64,000 bases of DNA, taken from JAFGDI01 sp963662515. GTDB taxonomy: Bacteria > Planctomycetota > Phycisphaerae > Sedimentisphaerales > SM23-30. The number at the start of each line of letters is the position of its first letter. The first letter of the stretch is position 1. Under the pieces are notes generated by a model. It was not told the DNA's origin, ran no database searches, and worked only from the letters and a program-made list of their open reading frames with translations. The position numbers and the translations under genes were made by a program. Below are positions 1 through 9,872 of the stretch, in pieces. The stretch is taken from positions 3,968,001 to 4,032,000 of the forward strand of contig OY759675.1 of NCBI GenBank assembly GCA_963662515.1, read 5' to 3'.

Positions 1-740
1 ATCACCGCCAGTCTTAAAACCGACAATGTCAGCACTGACCGATTATGCACATCATGAAATCGCAATTGCGCCATTCTCGCACCGGCAATAGCTAAAGCCA
101 GCGGCACAGTGCCCTGACCGATAGTCCGGAGCGAATTGTGAACATAAAAAGACCAATGCCCCCGCTCTGTCAGAATGGTATTGTCTATATGTCTGACATG
201 GAACAGGTATAAAACCGCCAGCGAGGCATATATTGCCAGCAACGGCGGACTTAATAATGCACTAAAGGCTCTTAAACTCAGCTTGTGACCGCTTATTGTC
301 AAAACGCCCAGCGTCCACATTACCAGCTCTGCACCCAGGGTTGATAAAATAAGCGGGGCCACCAGGTTATTGCCAAACATAGATATTATTATCGCCAGGG
401 GTAAAAAACTATAATTATTGATAGTACACTGAAAAACAAATGACCGGCGTACCTGCCCGCTCATCGCCCCTGACCAGAAACAATACAGCCTGGCTATCAT
501 ATATCCGACGATCATTATCAATGCCGATCCGCCGGGCAAGATTAGCGACCGCCCCAATTCTCCCAGCGAATAATTCGCCGTTATCGATGAAAAGATCAGA
601 CACGGATAGCAAAAATACAGCATTAACCGCGATAAAGCCGGGATACTGCTATCTTCTATCCAACGCTTTTTGAGCAGGATAAAACCCGGTATCATCATCA
701 AAAATACGCAAGCTACATTCAATACTAATGTTATGAACAA
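1..740 (-). CDS. AEC-family permease (auxin efflux carrier type), 3' end outside window
   Basis: The minus frame is open from the window edge to about position 990, so the C-terminus is missing. I place the start at a TTG at 740 because AAGGAG lies six bases upstream and the protein then begins in the usual AEC way: a hydrophobic segment with a Pro-Gly turn (PGFILLKKRW) followed by a conserved ALSRLMLYFCYP stretch. About 246 residues are visible with at least six hydrophobic segments. The motif CTINNYSFLPLAI near residue 120 resembles the NYGxLxLP signature of the Mem_trans family. Members are inner-membrane carriers of small organic anions; the substrate here cannot be read. It is the last gene of the minus-strand run that begins with the sigma factor at 12147, but a 285-bp spacer separates it from the gene upstream. 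Confidence 0.75.
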   Translation of the reverse strand, partial: MFITLVLNVACVFLMMIPGFILLKKRWIEDSSIPALSRLMLYFCYPCLIFSSITANYSLGELGRSLILPGGSALIMIVGYMIARLYCFWSGAMSGQVRRSFVFQCTINNYSFLPLAIIISMFGNNLVAPLILSTLGAELVMWTLGVLTISGHKLSLRAFSALLSPPLLAIYASLAVLYLFHVRHIDNTILTERGHWSFYVHNSLRTIGQGTVPLALAIAGARMAQLRFHDVHNRSVLTLSVLRLAV

Positions 741-1025
741 TACATTCTCCTTGGCTATACATATTCCAGCCGCACAACCTAATTCCTGCCAGCCCATTGG
801 CCTTCTATATATTAGCAGAAAACCAACCCTGTTGGCGAGTAGTTTTATAATTACTACCGGCCAACTCAAATACATAAAGCCAATAACAAGAACATAACAA
901 CCGACATAACAACAACTTGCACTAAAGCAAGCAACATGCAACCACCATCTAAAACCAGCTCCAGACACACAGTCGATTTTCACACATTGTGATCAGATTA
1001 ATATTGACCACATAAGACCTTAATC

Positions 1026-2360
1026 TCACTCTCCGGGCCTAAGGGTCGGCTTAAGATCAGCTCCCGGGCGGGTTTTATTCAGCAGCTTGATCATTTCCTC
1101 ACGCGAGGGTGAATCGGCCAGAACAGTTTCGTCTGCACTTTTCCAGCTACCAGCACTATTCCAGGTACTGCTGTAATCACCCGTCTGACGATCTGCAAAA
1201 CTGAGTGCCGCCGGAAGCGGATCTATAAGATTGCCCGCCTCAACCAGGGGCTGGCCAGAAGGCTGATTATTTATCGCCGGAGAGCTGTCTGTGATAATGC
1301 AATTCAATATCCATACCGTGCCGGGATACTTCTTCCAGTTGCCGATACTTACCCCGCCCTTAGCACAATCTGCCAGCGTATTATTCAAGATATAATACCC
1401 CTCCACCTCCCGTGAATTTACATATATACCGCTGCCTCCGGTTCTGGCTATTATATTATTAGTTATCACGCAACGGTCCTTACCAAAAACAATCAGGCCA
1501 TTATCAGGAATATCACAAATAAAATTGCCGCTGACTATAGCTTTTGTCCCCGAACCGACTTGCACTCCATTAGACTGATAACTGGCAAATGGTGCCCGGC
1601 CGGAACGAAGCACAACATTATCACTTATTCGACAATTTTCCACAACACTGCCAACCTGTATGCCTTCACAGCCCGTATCACAAGTGACATTAGCAAATAC
1701 CTGTAAACCATTTATCACATGAGGATATAATAACTGGCCTTCAGTCTGCCCTTGTGGCTTATATCCATCATAAAAAGTATGCCCGATATAGAAACCCTCT
1801 CCCTGGGTATTATGTACATAGTTATGATGCAGGGAAATATTATACATAGTGAAATGGTCACGATTAGTGCTAAGGTTGGCCCGCGGCTCATCCTTGACAT
1901 TGAATCCGGCGAACCCGGCACTGCTTACCTCAATATGATCTATCTCAATATCGGATGACTTATCAACAACATTAAGTGCATGCGGACCGCTTTTATCAGA
2001 GCTTATCCTAAAACCACACTTCAGACCGACAGCCGTTACATCTGCCCCAGGCCCCACCCCTGCCAAATGAAGGTGACGACAGCCGCGAATATCGATCGCC
2101 CCGCCACCAGACCGGGTATTATCGACTACAACCAGTCCTTCGTTAATAATAGTAATTTCCTTACCGGGCTCGCCAACCAGAGCCTTCAGTGTGATGCGAG
2201 AATAATTACCAGCGGGAACCTGAATAACCGCACCGGGAGACCATGTACCTGCGCTACCGTCAATAACCAACTCACCCTCAGATGAAACTGCCAACCCTGC
2301 TGCTGATACCCAATGAACAGATAACGATAAAATCAGAATTATTAACGCTCTTGTATTCAT
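1026..2360 (-). CDS. Secreted right-handed parallel beta-helix protein
   Basis: The reading frame opens at 2405, but the Met at 2360 starts a clear signal peptide (MNTRALIILILSLSVHWVSA), so I use that start. The mature part of about 425 residues is built of short repeated turns rich in N, G, V and I (for example ISDNVVLRSG, VSGNFICDIPDNG, ITNNIIARTGGSG, ILNNTLADC), the pattern of right-handed parallel beta-helix proteins such as polysaccharide lyases and NosD-like proteins. No catalytic residues of a named lyase family could be assigned. It lies 67 bp downstream of the metallo-beta-lactamase-fold gene on the same strand. The glycan-related neighbourhood suggests a periplasmic or surface polysaccharide-binding or cleaving role, which is inference. 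Confidence 0.8.
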   Translation of the reverse strand: MNTRALIILILSLSVHWVSAAGLAVSSEGELVIDGSAGTWSPGAVIQVPAGNYSRITLKALVGEPGKEITIINEGLVVVDNTRSGGGAIDIRGCRHLHLAGVGPGADVTAVGLKCGFRISSDKSGPHALNVVDKSSDIEIDHIEVSSAGFAGFNVKDEPRANLSTNRDHFTMYNISLHHNYVHNTQGEGFYIGHTFYDGYKPQGQTEGQLLYPHVINGLQVFANVTCDTGCEGIQVGSVVENCRISDNVVLRSGRAPFASYQSNGVQVGSGTKAIVSGNFICDIPDNGLIVFGKDRCVITNNIIARTGGSGIYVNSREVEGYYILNNTLADCAKGGVSIGNWKKYPGTVWILNCIITDSSPAINNQPSGQPLVEAGNLIDPLPAALSFADRQTGDYSSTWNSAGSWKSADETVLADSPSREEMIKLLNKTRPGADLKPTLRPGE

Positions 2361-2427
2361 AAAAATTTTCTCTGTTTTAATAGAAATATTGATCGGATAA
2401 AACAATGAACTTCTGTCGGCTTACTGA

Positions 2428-3315
2428 CTATTTACTATCTGACACACTAAATAAAGCAGGAACCCAGCTATAGCCGGCAGCTTCGGCGCGAATATGACCG
2501 ATAGCAGGCAGGGGCAGGTGCATACCGGCGACCCAGACCTTTTCAGCGGCCAGTTGAGCCATAATCAACTTGCGGGCGGAGGCGGCTTTGGCCTTGTCAC
2601 TATCATAATTGATCGTCACCTCCGGATGCGGAAACTGCACCGCAGCCGCATGAATAACATCGCCCCAAATACAGAGCTTTTGCCCCTGCGACTCGACCAT
2701 AAAAGCCGTATGTCCCGGCGTATGACCACTAACATCAAGAGCCGTTACGCCCGGCACCAACTCTGTACCAAACTCAAAAGTATGCCATCGGCCCGGATAA
2801 GCAGCGGTAAATCTCGCTATCTGCTCTGGTTTAGCCCAGTCTTGCTCAGCTCTGGCCAGATAAACCGCAGCATTAGGAAAAGTTGCCCCGCCCTCGGCAG
2901 TGAGCAGGCCACCAACATGATCGCCATGGGTATGAGTTATAAATACCAGGTCGATCTGCTCGGCACTATAGCCGCAAGCCTGCAAATTCGGCAAAAAACG
3001 CCCAAAGCCGGTATCAACCAGAATGAGCTTTTCACCGGTATTAATAACAAAAGTATTGATCGACGCCGGAACCCCGCCAGAGGCAAATACATCGGCCAGC
3101 AGCTTATCGACATCTGCTTTATCTATATTATTCAATATCGCCGGATCGATCTGCATTATTCCATCGTTCAAAGCTGTAACCTCAAACTCACCCAGCATCA
3201 TCCTGAACCAGCCCGGAACCTGCCCGCCGGCCTTTGGCGCTGCCGCATGAGCCTGAGAAAAGTTTATCGTTAAAAAAATAACAGCCAGAACTATATCTAA
3301 AATTTTCCTGTTCAT
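2428..3315 (-). CDS. Secreted metallo-beta-lactamase-fold hydrolase
   Basis: The 295-residue protein has a signal peptide (cleavage likely after AHA near residue 24) and then an MBL-fold domain. The zinc ligands are visible: HTHGDH at residues 128-133, a later SGHTPGH motif and the GDVIH motif that follows. The overall layout, with a long N-terminal segment before the first strand and GHTPGH in the middle, resembles periplasmic MBL hydrolases related to quorum-quenching lactonases and similar esterases. The substrate is unknown. It precedes the beta-helix gene on the same strand and may be co-transcribed with it. The next gene upstream is 484 bp away across an insertion element and a terminator. 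Confidence 0.85.
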   Translation of the reverse strand: MNRKILDIVLAVIFLTINFSQAHAAAPKAGGQVPGWFRMMLGEFEVTALNDGIMQIDPAILNNIDKADVDKLLADVFASGGVPASINTFVINTGEKLILVDTGFGRFLPNLQACGYSAEQIDLVFITHTHGDHVGGLLTAEGGATFPNAAVYLARAEQDWAKPEQIARFTAAYPGRWHTFEFGTELVPGVTALDVSGHTPGHTAFMVESQGQKLCIWGDVIHAAAVQFPHPEVTINYDSDKAKAASARKLIMAQLAAEKVWVAGMHLPLPAIGHIRAEAAGYSWVPALFSVSDSK

Positions 3316-3449
3316 AATCTAAAATCCTCAATAACTGCCTATTTATAACTGATACAATCATATTACTATAATACTTCAAAACCATAAGACATAATAAAGC
3401 CATAGAACCAGTTAGGGCAAGTACTTTCTTTCGCCAGGTTTGTTTTTCT

Positions 3450-3653
3450 GCAACCGTTCACGCCCCTGGGAACGCCGAGCCCCAGCTCGGCCATTGTCAG
3501 GCAAAGCTAACAGATTGCCAGATACCCAGATAGGGGATATTGTTTATTATTATAGAATTGAACTCAAAACCATTTTGCCTGCTTATAATGCGTTTCGTTT
3601 GCCGAGCTGGGGCTCGGCGTTCCCAGAGAAAAGAAATCCGTGTGAACGGTTAC
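3450..3653. mobile_element. MITE-like element 1 with 12-bp TIRs and 8-bp target duplication
   Basis: A 204-bp non-coding unit is bounded by inverted repeats GCAACCGTTCAC (3450-3461) and GTGAACGGTTAC (3642-3653), which pair at 11 of 12 positions. Eight-base direct repeats flank it: gtttttct (3442-3449) and atttttct (3654-3661), matching at 7 of 8. Inside the termini is a second long inverted pair, GGGAACGCCGAGCCCC at about 3469-3484 and its complement near 3608-3623, so most of the unit could fold on itself. It has no ORF of its own. The same termini and target duplication length recur at 32827-33110, so this is a family. The mobilising transposase was not seen in the window. Confidence 0.75.
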
Positions 3654-3703
3654 ATTTTTCTTATTCACCGGCTTGCTATTACACTTATCCGCTATCATAA
3701 CCA

Positions 3704-3747
3704 ATAAAAAAAACCACAGTAACGATCTCAATGGAACATTACTGTGG
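3704..3747 (-). terminator. Rho-independent terminator after the 3800-5824 gene
   Basis: CCACAGTAA (3714-3722) pairs with TTACTGTGG (3739-3747). Read on the minus strand the stem is followed by eight T residues, so it terminates transcripts coming from the LamG gene at 5824. Confidence 0.85.
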
Positions 3748-3799
3748 CCTGAAGAAAAATTGTGTTTATGTGTTTCTTAAATATAAAAGATCTTTGAGG

Positions 3800-5824
3800 T
3801 TATCTAAGATCGGTGCATGTATCATCTTTCATTGGGTCACACCAAAGCCAGTATTTGGCAATAATAGAAAGATCAACAAGGTTCACCTGACAATCCTGAT
3901 TATAATCACCCGGCAGGGAGATCCAGTTACCACACTCATTTTCTGTAATAGTAACCTTCACATCACTTACCAAACCATCATAAACCAGATCAGCACTCTC
4001 ACAGTTTAACACCAGAGACGCAGAATGCACTCTGGCCTCTAGGAGTATATCATCAATCGCTGTAACCGTTAAAGTGCGGGGCTGATCCCAATCATTTGCC
4101 TTAAATACAAGTGTATCTACATCAAATGCCAATTGCTGATATGCCGACGGCTCTTGCAATGTTACATTAACATCAGCAGTCGGCTGACTATTCAATACCA
4201 CATTAAGCGAAGCACTCTGACCCTCTGTCAAAGTCAAACGGGCCGGACTCAAAACCAGTTCACTGAAAAAATACTTCTCATACAGACCATCGAACACAAC
4301 CTGCATTTCCTGCTCACTCAGCTCTGTATCAAATATCATTATCTCAGCTAACTCCCCCTGAAAATTATCAGAGGCCATAAAGTCTCCTGTAGTGCTTATG
4401 CCCGTACCTACTGAAAGGCGATTGCCGGTTGCCAGTAAAGAAAAAACTGAGCCGCCATTGGCAATATTGTCGAATAGCTGGGTATTCAGATCATCCACAT
4501 AATACTTCAAGGATGCAAAGCTGTCTCCCTGACCTATCTGCAAAGCGATCAGATGATAGTCTGGCGTCATAGGATTCGCACTTTTTACCAGCGCCTTGCC
4601 GCCATTGAAGCGACCACCTGAACCGCCATCGGCCTGAATGTCATCACAGGACAGGTCCAGCGCCAATACATTTCCGGCTGTTCCGCCGGCCTGACCAAAC
4701 TGGAACACCCGCTGGCCGGGCTGACCAGAAACATCGCCGGTTGCCACGACAAAAGCCGTCAGGCCGCCGCCGCTTACATCTGCCAGATTAAACAAACCTG
4801 ATGCAAGCAGCTCACTGCCGGTAAATTTTACCGCCGGACAGCCATTGATCGCACTTGCAACATAAACCGGCGACTGCCGACCGCTGACCGCATAAACACC
4901 ACCATTAACACTGTCGGCATCTGCCTTGTCCTGCCAGCTATTGACCACCTGCCCCTCAGACAGGCCGCTAAGCTCTCCGGCATCAAGATGAATAATAAGA
5001 CCTTCAGGACCGCTGGGTACAAAAGAGAAATAACGATCATACAAATAATCATATACCTGCTCCATCTGCTGACTGTCAAGCTGACGATTGTAGATCAATA
5101 CCTCGGCAATATCGCCGGTATAAGCATCTGAGGTCATATAACTACCTCCCTGAATACCTGTACCAAGAGCCAGAACATTGCCCGCTGCCAGTAGAGTCAT
5201 AACATTAGATGGATTAGCCACACTATCAAGCGTCTGACTGGTAGTGCTGTCCACATAGTATTGCAGCGAACTATAACTGGCAGATTGTGCCATTTTCACC
5301 GCTACAATATGAAATGCCGAATTGACGGGATTCGCCGCCTTGGCCAGAGCTTTACCGTTATTAAACCGACACCCTGAACCACCATCGGTAGCAGCTTTGT
5401 TTGTTGACAGGTCAAAGGCAATTATCTGACCTGCCGCACCGGAAGCCTGCCCCAAATGCAGGGCTCTTTCCGCTGCCTCACCACTCATATCGCCGGTTGC
5501 CACAACAAACATCGTCAGCCCGGCATTAACATCTGGCAAGGTAATACCAGGAGCAACCAGTACATCATTCCCGGTAAAATTCACTGCCGAATTTCCATTA
5601 ATAGCATTTGTTTTATATACTGGCGTATCCCATCCAGCAACCGAGCTGACACTGCCATCAACTGAGTCACTCACTGCCTGATCTGACCAACTGCTCACCG
5701 CCTCACCACTTTGGGCTGTTATTGAAGCAGCATCGAGGTGTATTATCAAACCATCTGTAACAGCAAGCTCTTGGCCATGGCATATTGTCGCTAATAACAT
5801 TAATAATATTGATATCCTGTTCAT
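3800..5824 (-). CDS. Secreted tandem LamG-like protein with C-terminal dockerin-like repeat
   Basis: The 674-residue protein starts with a short signal peptide (MNRISILLMLLATICHG) and has GGAGAG just upstream of its ATG. Two homologous LamG/concanavalin-like jelly-roll domains follow (about 20-265 and 275-520), each opening with GLIIHLDA and carrying DGGSG, GxFMASD-type and Y-D-LY-KYF motifs. Next comes a beta-sandwich of about 110 residues with a Calx-beta-like look (LTLTEGQSASLNVVLNSQP), and last a dockerin-like loop (GDYNQDCQVNLVDLSIIAKY). No catalytic residues are apparent, so binding of glycans or other surface proteins is the likely role. It begins 22 bp after the sulfatase stop, which suggests one transcript, and a strong terminator follows it. 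Confidence 0.85.
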   Translation of the reverse strand: MNRISILLMLLATICHGQELAVTDGLIIHLDAASITAQSGEAVSSWSDQAVSDSVDGSVSSVAGWDTPVYKTNAINGNSAVNFTGNDVLVAPGITLPDVNAGLTMFVVATGDMSGEAAERALHLGQASGAAGQIIAFDLSTNKAATDGGSGCRFNNGKALAKAANPVNSAFHIVAVKMAQSASYSSLQYYVDSTTSQTLDSVANPSNVMTLLAAGNVLALGTGIQGGSYMTSDAYTGDIAEVLIYNRQLDSQQMEQVYDYLYDRYFSFVPSGPEGLIIHLDAGELSGLSEGQVVNSWQDKADADSVNGGVYAVSGRQSPVYVASAINGCPAVKFTGSELLASGLFNLADVSGGGLTAFVVATGDVSGQPGQRVFQFGQAGGTAGNVLALDLSCDDIQADGGSGGRFNGGKALVKSANPMTPDYHLIALQIGQGDSFASLKYYVDDLNTQLFDNIANGGSVFSLLATGNRLSVGTGISTTGDFMASDNFQGELAEIMIFDTELSEQEMQVVFDGLYEKYFFSELVLSPARLTLTEGQSASLNVVLNSQPTADVNVTLQEPSAYQQLAFDVDTLVFKANDWDQPRTLTVTAIDDILLEARVHSASLVLNCESADLVYDGLVSDVKVTITENECGNWISLPGDYNQDCQVNLVDLSIIAKYWLWCDPMKDDTCTDLR

Positions 5825-5846
5825 TTTTCTCTCCAGTTCTCTGCTG

Positions 5847-7304
5847 TCAGTCTATTTCCAACCAATTTCCTGCTATGTCCCGGACCTCACCGATCCCTAT
5901 TTCACCATTGCCGTTAGCATCAAGCAAACGAGGCACATCTGCCCGCCAGTTGCGCAGCTTTGTGAGCAATTCCATTGCTTTTTCCGGGTTATCATATTGC
6001 CTTGGAGTTTCTTCGGATATGTCAATATCAAGATTAAACAGATCTATCGCACCTGTTGAGAGATTTTCTATAAGCTTCCAGCTCCCGCTCCGTATTGAAC
6101 TCTGACTATTATAGGGATAATACCAATATAGTGCATCTCGTTCAAACGCACCGGCATTACCGGTTAGCAATGGCATAATTGACTTACCATCAATACGCTG
6201 ACCAGCCGGCAAAGACAAATTGGTAATTTCCGCAAAAGTAGGGAAATAATCACAACTGATAACCGGCTCATGACATTCGACACCAGACTGCACACGCTCA
6301 GGCCATGAGACTATCATCGGTATTCTTACACCGCCTTCATAGAGTGTGCCTTTTGCTCCTCTTAATATACCATTATCCGTCACATTACCAGCCCCGCCAT
6401 TATCACCGGTAAATACTATAATAGTATTATCCAACAGGTCAAGTTCGGTAAGTTTATCAACGATCATGCCTATACCCTGGTCTATACTATAAAGCTGAGC
6501 GGCCAGATGCGGATTATTGACCGGAGCCTGAGCACCCTTGCCGCTGCCGGGCTTAGATTCAAAATGACTGACCAGATCAGGCTTACCATCAAGAGTTGTA
6601 TGCACTGCGTAATGACTCAGGTAAAGGAAAAACGGCTTTTCCTTATTTCGCTCAATATAATTTACCGCTTCATAGTTCATACGGTCAACCAGATACTCAT
6701 CCTGAGGATAGTTCTGATCAAGTACAACTCCAGCTTTGGGTAATGCCGGCATGATCCAGTAAGGATGCCAGTAATCACCATTTCCTATATAGGTTGTCGC
6801 TCCGGCTATAACCTCATCAAAACCCTGCTCTTCAGCAGTGATAGGGTCCGGGTCGCCATTGTCAGCATAGCATGACAAATGCCACTTGCCTATTATGCCG
6901 GTTGAATATCCAGCCTGCTTTAATCGCTCCGGCAGAGTCGTGTATTGTCTGGGCATGTTCTTGTCAAAGTCACGAACATCGAGCCACTTAAATATACCTA
7001 CTCTGGCTGGATACTGACCTGTCATTAAACTGGCACGAAACGGAGAGCAAACCGGCGCAGCTGCATAAGCATTTGTGAACCGCATACCTCTTTCTGCCAA
7101 ACGGTCAAGACATGGCGTTTCATTATAGGTATTACCATAACAACCCAGCTCACTCCAGCCCAGATCATCAGCCAAAATAAAAATGACATTGGGTACAGAG
7201 GCCCGCAATGCACTTGCCAGAGCAAATATCCACAACACCAGGCCATATAGCAACAGAGAACTGGTATTTAACCCCCTGACTAATAAACTTAAAAACTTCA
7301 ACAT
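5847..7304 (-). CDS. Secreted type I sulfatase with short dockerin-like tail
   Basis: A 485-residue member of the alkaline-phosphatase-like sulfatase superfamily that removes sulfate esters, presumably from glycans. A hydrophobic N-terminal export signal (to about residue 35) precedes NVIFILADDLGW, which supplies the paired calcium-binding Asp residues. The formylglycine motif is C86-S-P-F-R90, followed by ASLMTG; Cys, Pro and Arg are intact, while the fourth position is Phe instead of the usual Ser or small residue. Later motifs include FLYLSHYAVH and FTGDNGG, the latter giving the second Asp-Asn metal pair. The C-terminus ends in DANGNGEIGIGEVRDIAGNW, an EF-hand or dockerin-like loop. No sulfatase-maturing enzyme is in the window. 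The neighbouring LamG proteins suggest action on sulfated polysaccharide outside the cytoplasm. Confidence 0.92.
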   Translation of the reverse strand: MLKFLSLLVRGLNTSSLLLYGLVLWIFALASALRASVPNVIFILADDLGWSELGCYGNTYNETPCLDRLAERGMRFTNAYAAAPVCSPFRASLMTGQYPARVGIFKWLDVRDFDKNMPRQYTTLPERLKQAGYSTGIIGKWHLSCYADNGDPDPITAEEQGFDEVIAGATTYIGNGDYWHPYWIMPALPKAGVVLDQNYPQDEYLVDRMNYEAVNYIERNKEKPFFLYLSHYAVHTTLDGKPDLVSHFESKPGSGKGAQAPVNNPHLAAQLYSIDQGIGMIVDKLTELDLLDNTIIVFTGDNGGAGNVTDNGILRGAKGTLYEGGVRIPMIVSWPERVQSGVECHEPVISCDYFPTFAEITNLSLPAGQRIDGKSIMPLLTGNAGAFERDALYWYYPYNSQSSIRSGSWKLIENLSTGAIDLFNLDIDISEETPRQYDNPEKAMELLTKLRNWRADVPRLLDANGNGEIGIGEVRDIAGNWLEID

Positions 7305-7360
7305 ACTCTTTTCTTCCTCATGTTATATCACAATGTAATTCATCACTACTGAAGTGATCG

Positions 7361-7422
7361 TATAAAAATTCTCAAACTGATCGATAAACAGACACCTTTA
7401 TCTGCCCACCGATCAGTTTGAG
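7361..7422 (-). terminator. Terminator between the large LamG gene and the sulfatase gene
   Basis: CTCAAACTGATCG (7371-7383) pairs perfectly with CGATCAGTTTGAG (7410-7422), with a smaller nested stem inside. On the minus strand a T-rich run (AATTTTTAT) follows. Transcripts from 9738 probably end here, so the sulfatase gene would need its own promoter or read-through. Confidence 0.85.
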
Positions 7423-7476
7423 AGGAGATGGAAATCATCATTCGCTCAACGATATGATGACTGAAGTTCGATCAGT

Positions 7477-9738
7477 TCACTCATTGCAAGTATTTACCGG
7501 GAACCTCTGACATTCCAGCCAGTCGCCGGCTAATACCGCCAGATCTGCAATATTAACCATGCAGTCATCAGTAAAATCCATTTCCGGCCTGGTAAGACAG
7601 CCATATTTACCGCTTATCTCATAATATTCATCAGACAACTGTTCAAATGTCAGCGGATAATTCCAAACCTTAACATCATCTATAAGACCGACATAAGGTC
7701 TGTCACCATTTCGGTTCGTACCTATCTGGAACTGGCCGAACTCGTTACGCAATGAGGTATTCTGCCTCTTATTGTCACCAAGCATATTATAATAGGTAGT
7801 TAAATTACCAACTGCATCGCAGGTAATTGCCAGATATACCCACTCATCAGCCACAACCGGACCAAAGGCCAGCGTAACCGGAGAATCATAATACCTATAG
7901 TTGCCATTGCCAAGCTCGATCTGGAAATCAAGATTACCTGCACTGCTATTATTAAACAAACTTGTATTAACAACCTGATCAGTTATTGCTGTTTTCGCCC
8001 ACATTGTCAGGGTATAACCACTATAATAAATCGCAGGTTCGGGCGTTGCCGGATTATTATCAACATCATGGTCCAACGGGATCGTCAGACGATTATAATT
8101 GCCATCAACATCAACTGCAAATGAAGCTGAGTAACCACCAGCCAATGCCGGAGTATCGGCTGACTGTGACGGCTTGCTTACCAGCCAGCCCTGCGGGGTA
8201 GTCACCCCTGTCTCATCAATTGGATTATTACCATTACCTGAAATATCAGTAAAATCAGCTGTTTCCATATCAAGGTGCAGCGTCATTCTCTTAACTGTCA
8301 GATATGCAGGTGCCGATGCATTCGACCCGCCACTGTTGGTAGCCAGACAATAATAGTACCGAGATGCAGACAATGCCGGATCAACCACCAGGGTCGTACC
8401 TTCGGCGCCGTCGATCAACTCATCATCTCCGCTGGTTGCATTGCTCTTGTCCAGCGAACTATACCACTGATAGCTCACAGGCGATATACTGCTGAACTCA
8501 ACACTGAAACTTACCGGATCATCTCCAGGAAACGCCTCTGCATGAGTCGGGTTAACTACTACCACCGGAATACTCGGCAAGGTAGCAAATTTCCAGTCAG
8601 GGCCTGTAATAGTATTTGGATCTGATGGCAATGTGCCATTAATACTCTGATCTACACGCCAACTGTAAGTCTTATCAAAAGCCAAAGGCAGAACTATAGA
8701 TGCTGTTGCCGCTGGCGGTGACCCAGCCTCTATTTCTATCGGAGTTACATTGCCATAATTTGGATCTCCCTGACATATATAAAGATAGTAGCCGGTAATA
8801 TCATCGTTTATCATGGTGGTATTATAAGGATCCAGTCCGGCATTCCACGAAAGGGTAACATCTACACCACTACCTGACACAACACCCTGATACTCTGCTG
8901 AATTATTTTCAGGCGAAGGAGACCAGGCTGAAGTTTGATAATACTTTACATACAATTCATCCATAACCTGCTGCATCTGAGCCTGACTTAACTGACTATT
9001 ATGCACCCGTATCTCCGCTACATCTCCCGAATACACATCTGAGGTCATATAAACACCATTGGTACCTCTGCATGTGCCTGCTGAAAGCTCATTATTGTTC
9101 GCCACTAAGTTGAATATATTGCCTGGATTGCCGGTATTAGTTAATACTTCCTTATCCATATCGTTTACATAGTAGCCCAACGAACCATAATTACCGCCCT
9201 GACCCATCTGCAAAGCAATAATACTAAAACCAGTATTCATCGGATTATTAGTTGATACCAGTGATTTGCCATTATTAAACCTGCCGCCTGAACCACCATC
9301 TGTCCCGCTTACGGTTGTTGACAGGTCAATTCCCAATACTGCACCAGGTGTGCCTCCTACCTGACCTATCTGCAATACCCGTTCTCCCGACTCGCCAGAT
9401 TTATCACCTGTAGCAACGACAAATATTGTCAGGCCTTTTGAAATATCAGGCATTGTAAATGGTGCGGTATTAAGACAATTCGACCCGTTAAATCGAACTA
9501 CCGGCCTGCCATTTAACCCATTGCGGTAATACTTGGGCATATTCCAGCCTGAAACAGTATTCAATGTTCCATTTACACTGTCAGACTGAGACTGATCCGG
9601 CCAGAGGGAAACCTCATCACCATCGATAAGACCATTTATCTTACCCGCATCCAGATGTATGATCAGACCCTCAGTAACCGACTGGGCCTGAACCAGAGAT
9701 GATAATGATAACAACGCTAATAAAAACAACTTCTTCAC
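7477..9738 (-). CDS. Large secreted LamG / Ig-like protein with dockerin-like C-terminus
   Basis: The 753-residue protein starts at a GTG with GGGAGG about ten bases upstream and has a signal peptide (MKKLFLLALLSLSSLVQAQ). The order is: a LamG-like domain (about 20-270) very similar to those of the 3800-5824 protein; a fibronectin-like segment with TYSWRVDQ (about 280-390); an Ig-like domain with SYQWYSS and YYYCLATNSGG (about 395-480); a second, divergent LamG domain (about 485-715) with YTLTMWAKT and GLIDDVKVWN; and a dockerin-like end (DFTDDCMVNIADLAVLAGDW). It lies directly downstream of the FecR gene, a placement often seen in planctomycetes, and may be its regulated target. It looks like a surface binding protein; no enzyme active site is visible. 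Confidence 0.85.
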   Translation of the reverse strand: MKKLFLLALLSLSSLVQAQSVTEGLIIHLDAGKINGLIDGDEVSLWPDQSQSDSVNGTLNTVSGWNMPKYYRNGLNGRPVVRFNGSNCLNTAPFTMPDISKGLTIFVVATGDKSGESGERVLQIGQVGGTPGAVLGIDLSTTVSGTDGGSGGRFNNGKSLVSTNNPMNTGFSIIALQMGQGGNYGSLGYYVNDMDKEVLTNTGNPGNIFNLVANNNELSAGTCRGTNGVYMTSDVYSGDVAEIRVHNSQLSQAQMQQVMDELYVKYYQTSAWSPSPENNSAEYQGVVSGSGVDVTLSWNAGLDPYNTTMINDDITGYYLYICQGDPNYGNVTPIEIEAGSPPAATASIVLPLAFDKTYSWRVDQSINGTLPSDPNTITGPDWKFATLPSIPVVVVNPTHAEAFPGDDPVSFSVEFSSISPVSYQWYSSLDKSNATSGDDELIDGAEGTTLVVDPALSASRYYYCLATNSGGSNASAPAYLTVKRMTLHLDMETADFTDISGNGNNPIDETGVTTPQGWLVSKPSQSADTPALAGGYSASFAVDVDGNYNRLTIPLDHDVDNNPATPEPAIYYSGYTLTMWAKTAITDQVVNTSLFNNSSAGNLDFQIELGNGNYRYYDSPVTLAFGPVVADEWVYLAITCDAVGNLTTYYNMLGDNKRQNTSLRNEFGQFQIGTNRNGDRPYVGLIDDVKVWNYPLTFEQLSDEYYEISGKYGCLTRPEMDFTDDCMVNIADLAVLAGDWLECQRFPVNTCNE

Positions 9739-9872
9739 GATACAGTCCTCCCTAAAAAACTAACTATAAAACTTTAATAACAGTACAGGCCTTCTCCATA
9801 ACAATACAGACTTTCCCCGCTGTTATTCCTATGTATGCTATAAATCTTTATTCGTAACCATGAACGGTCACT

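Noticed and set aside
3440..3700. Short plus-strand frame across element 1
   Set aside because: It is made of the element's internal palindrome and terminal repeats, not a gene.
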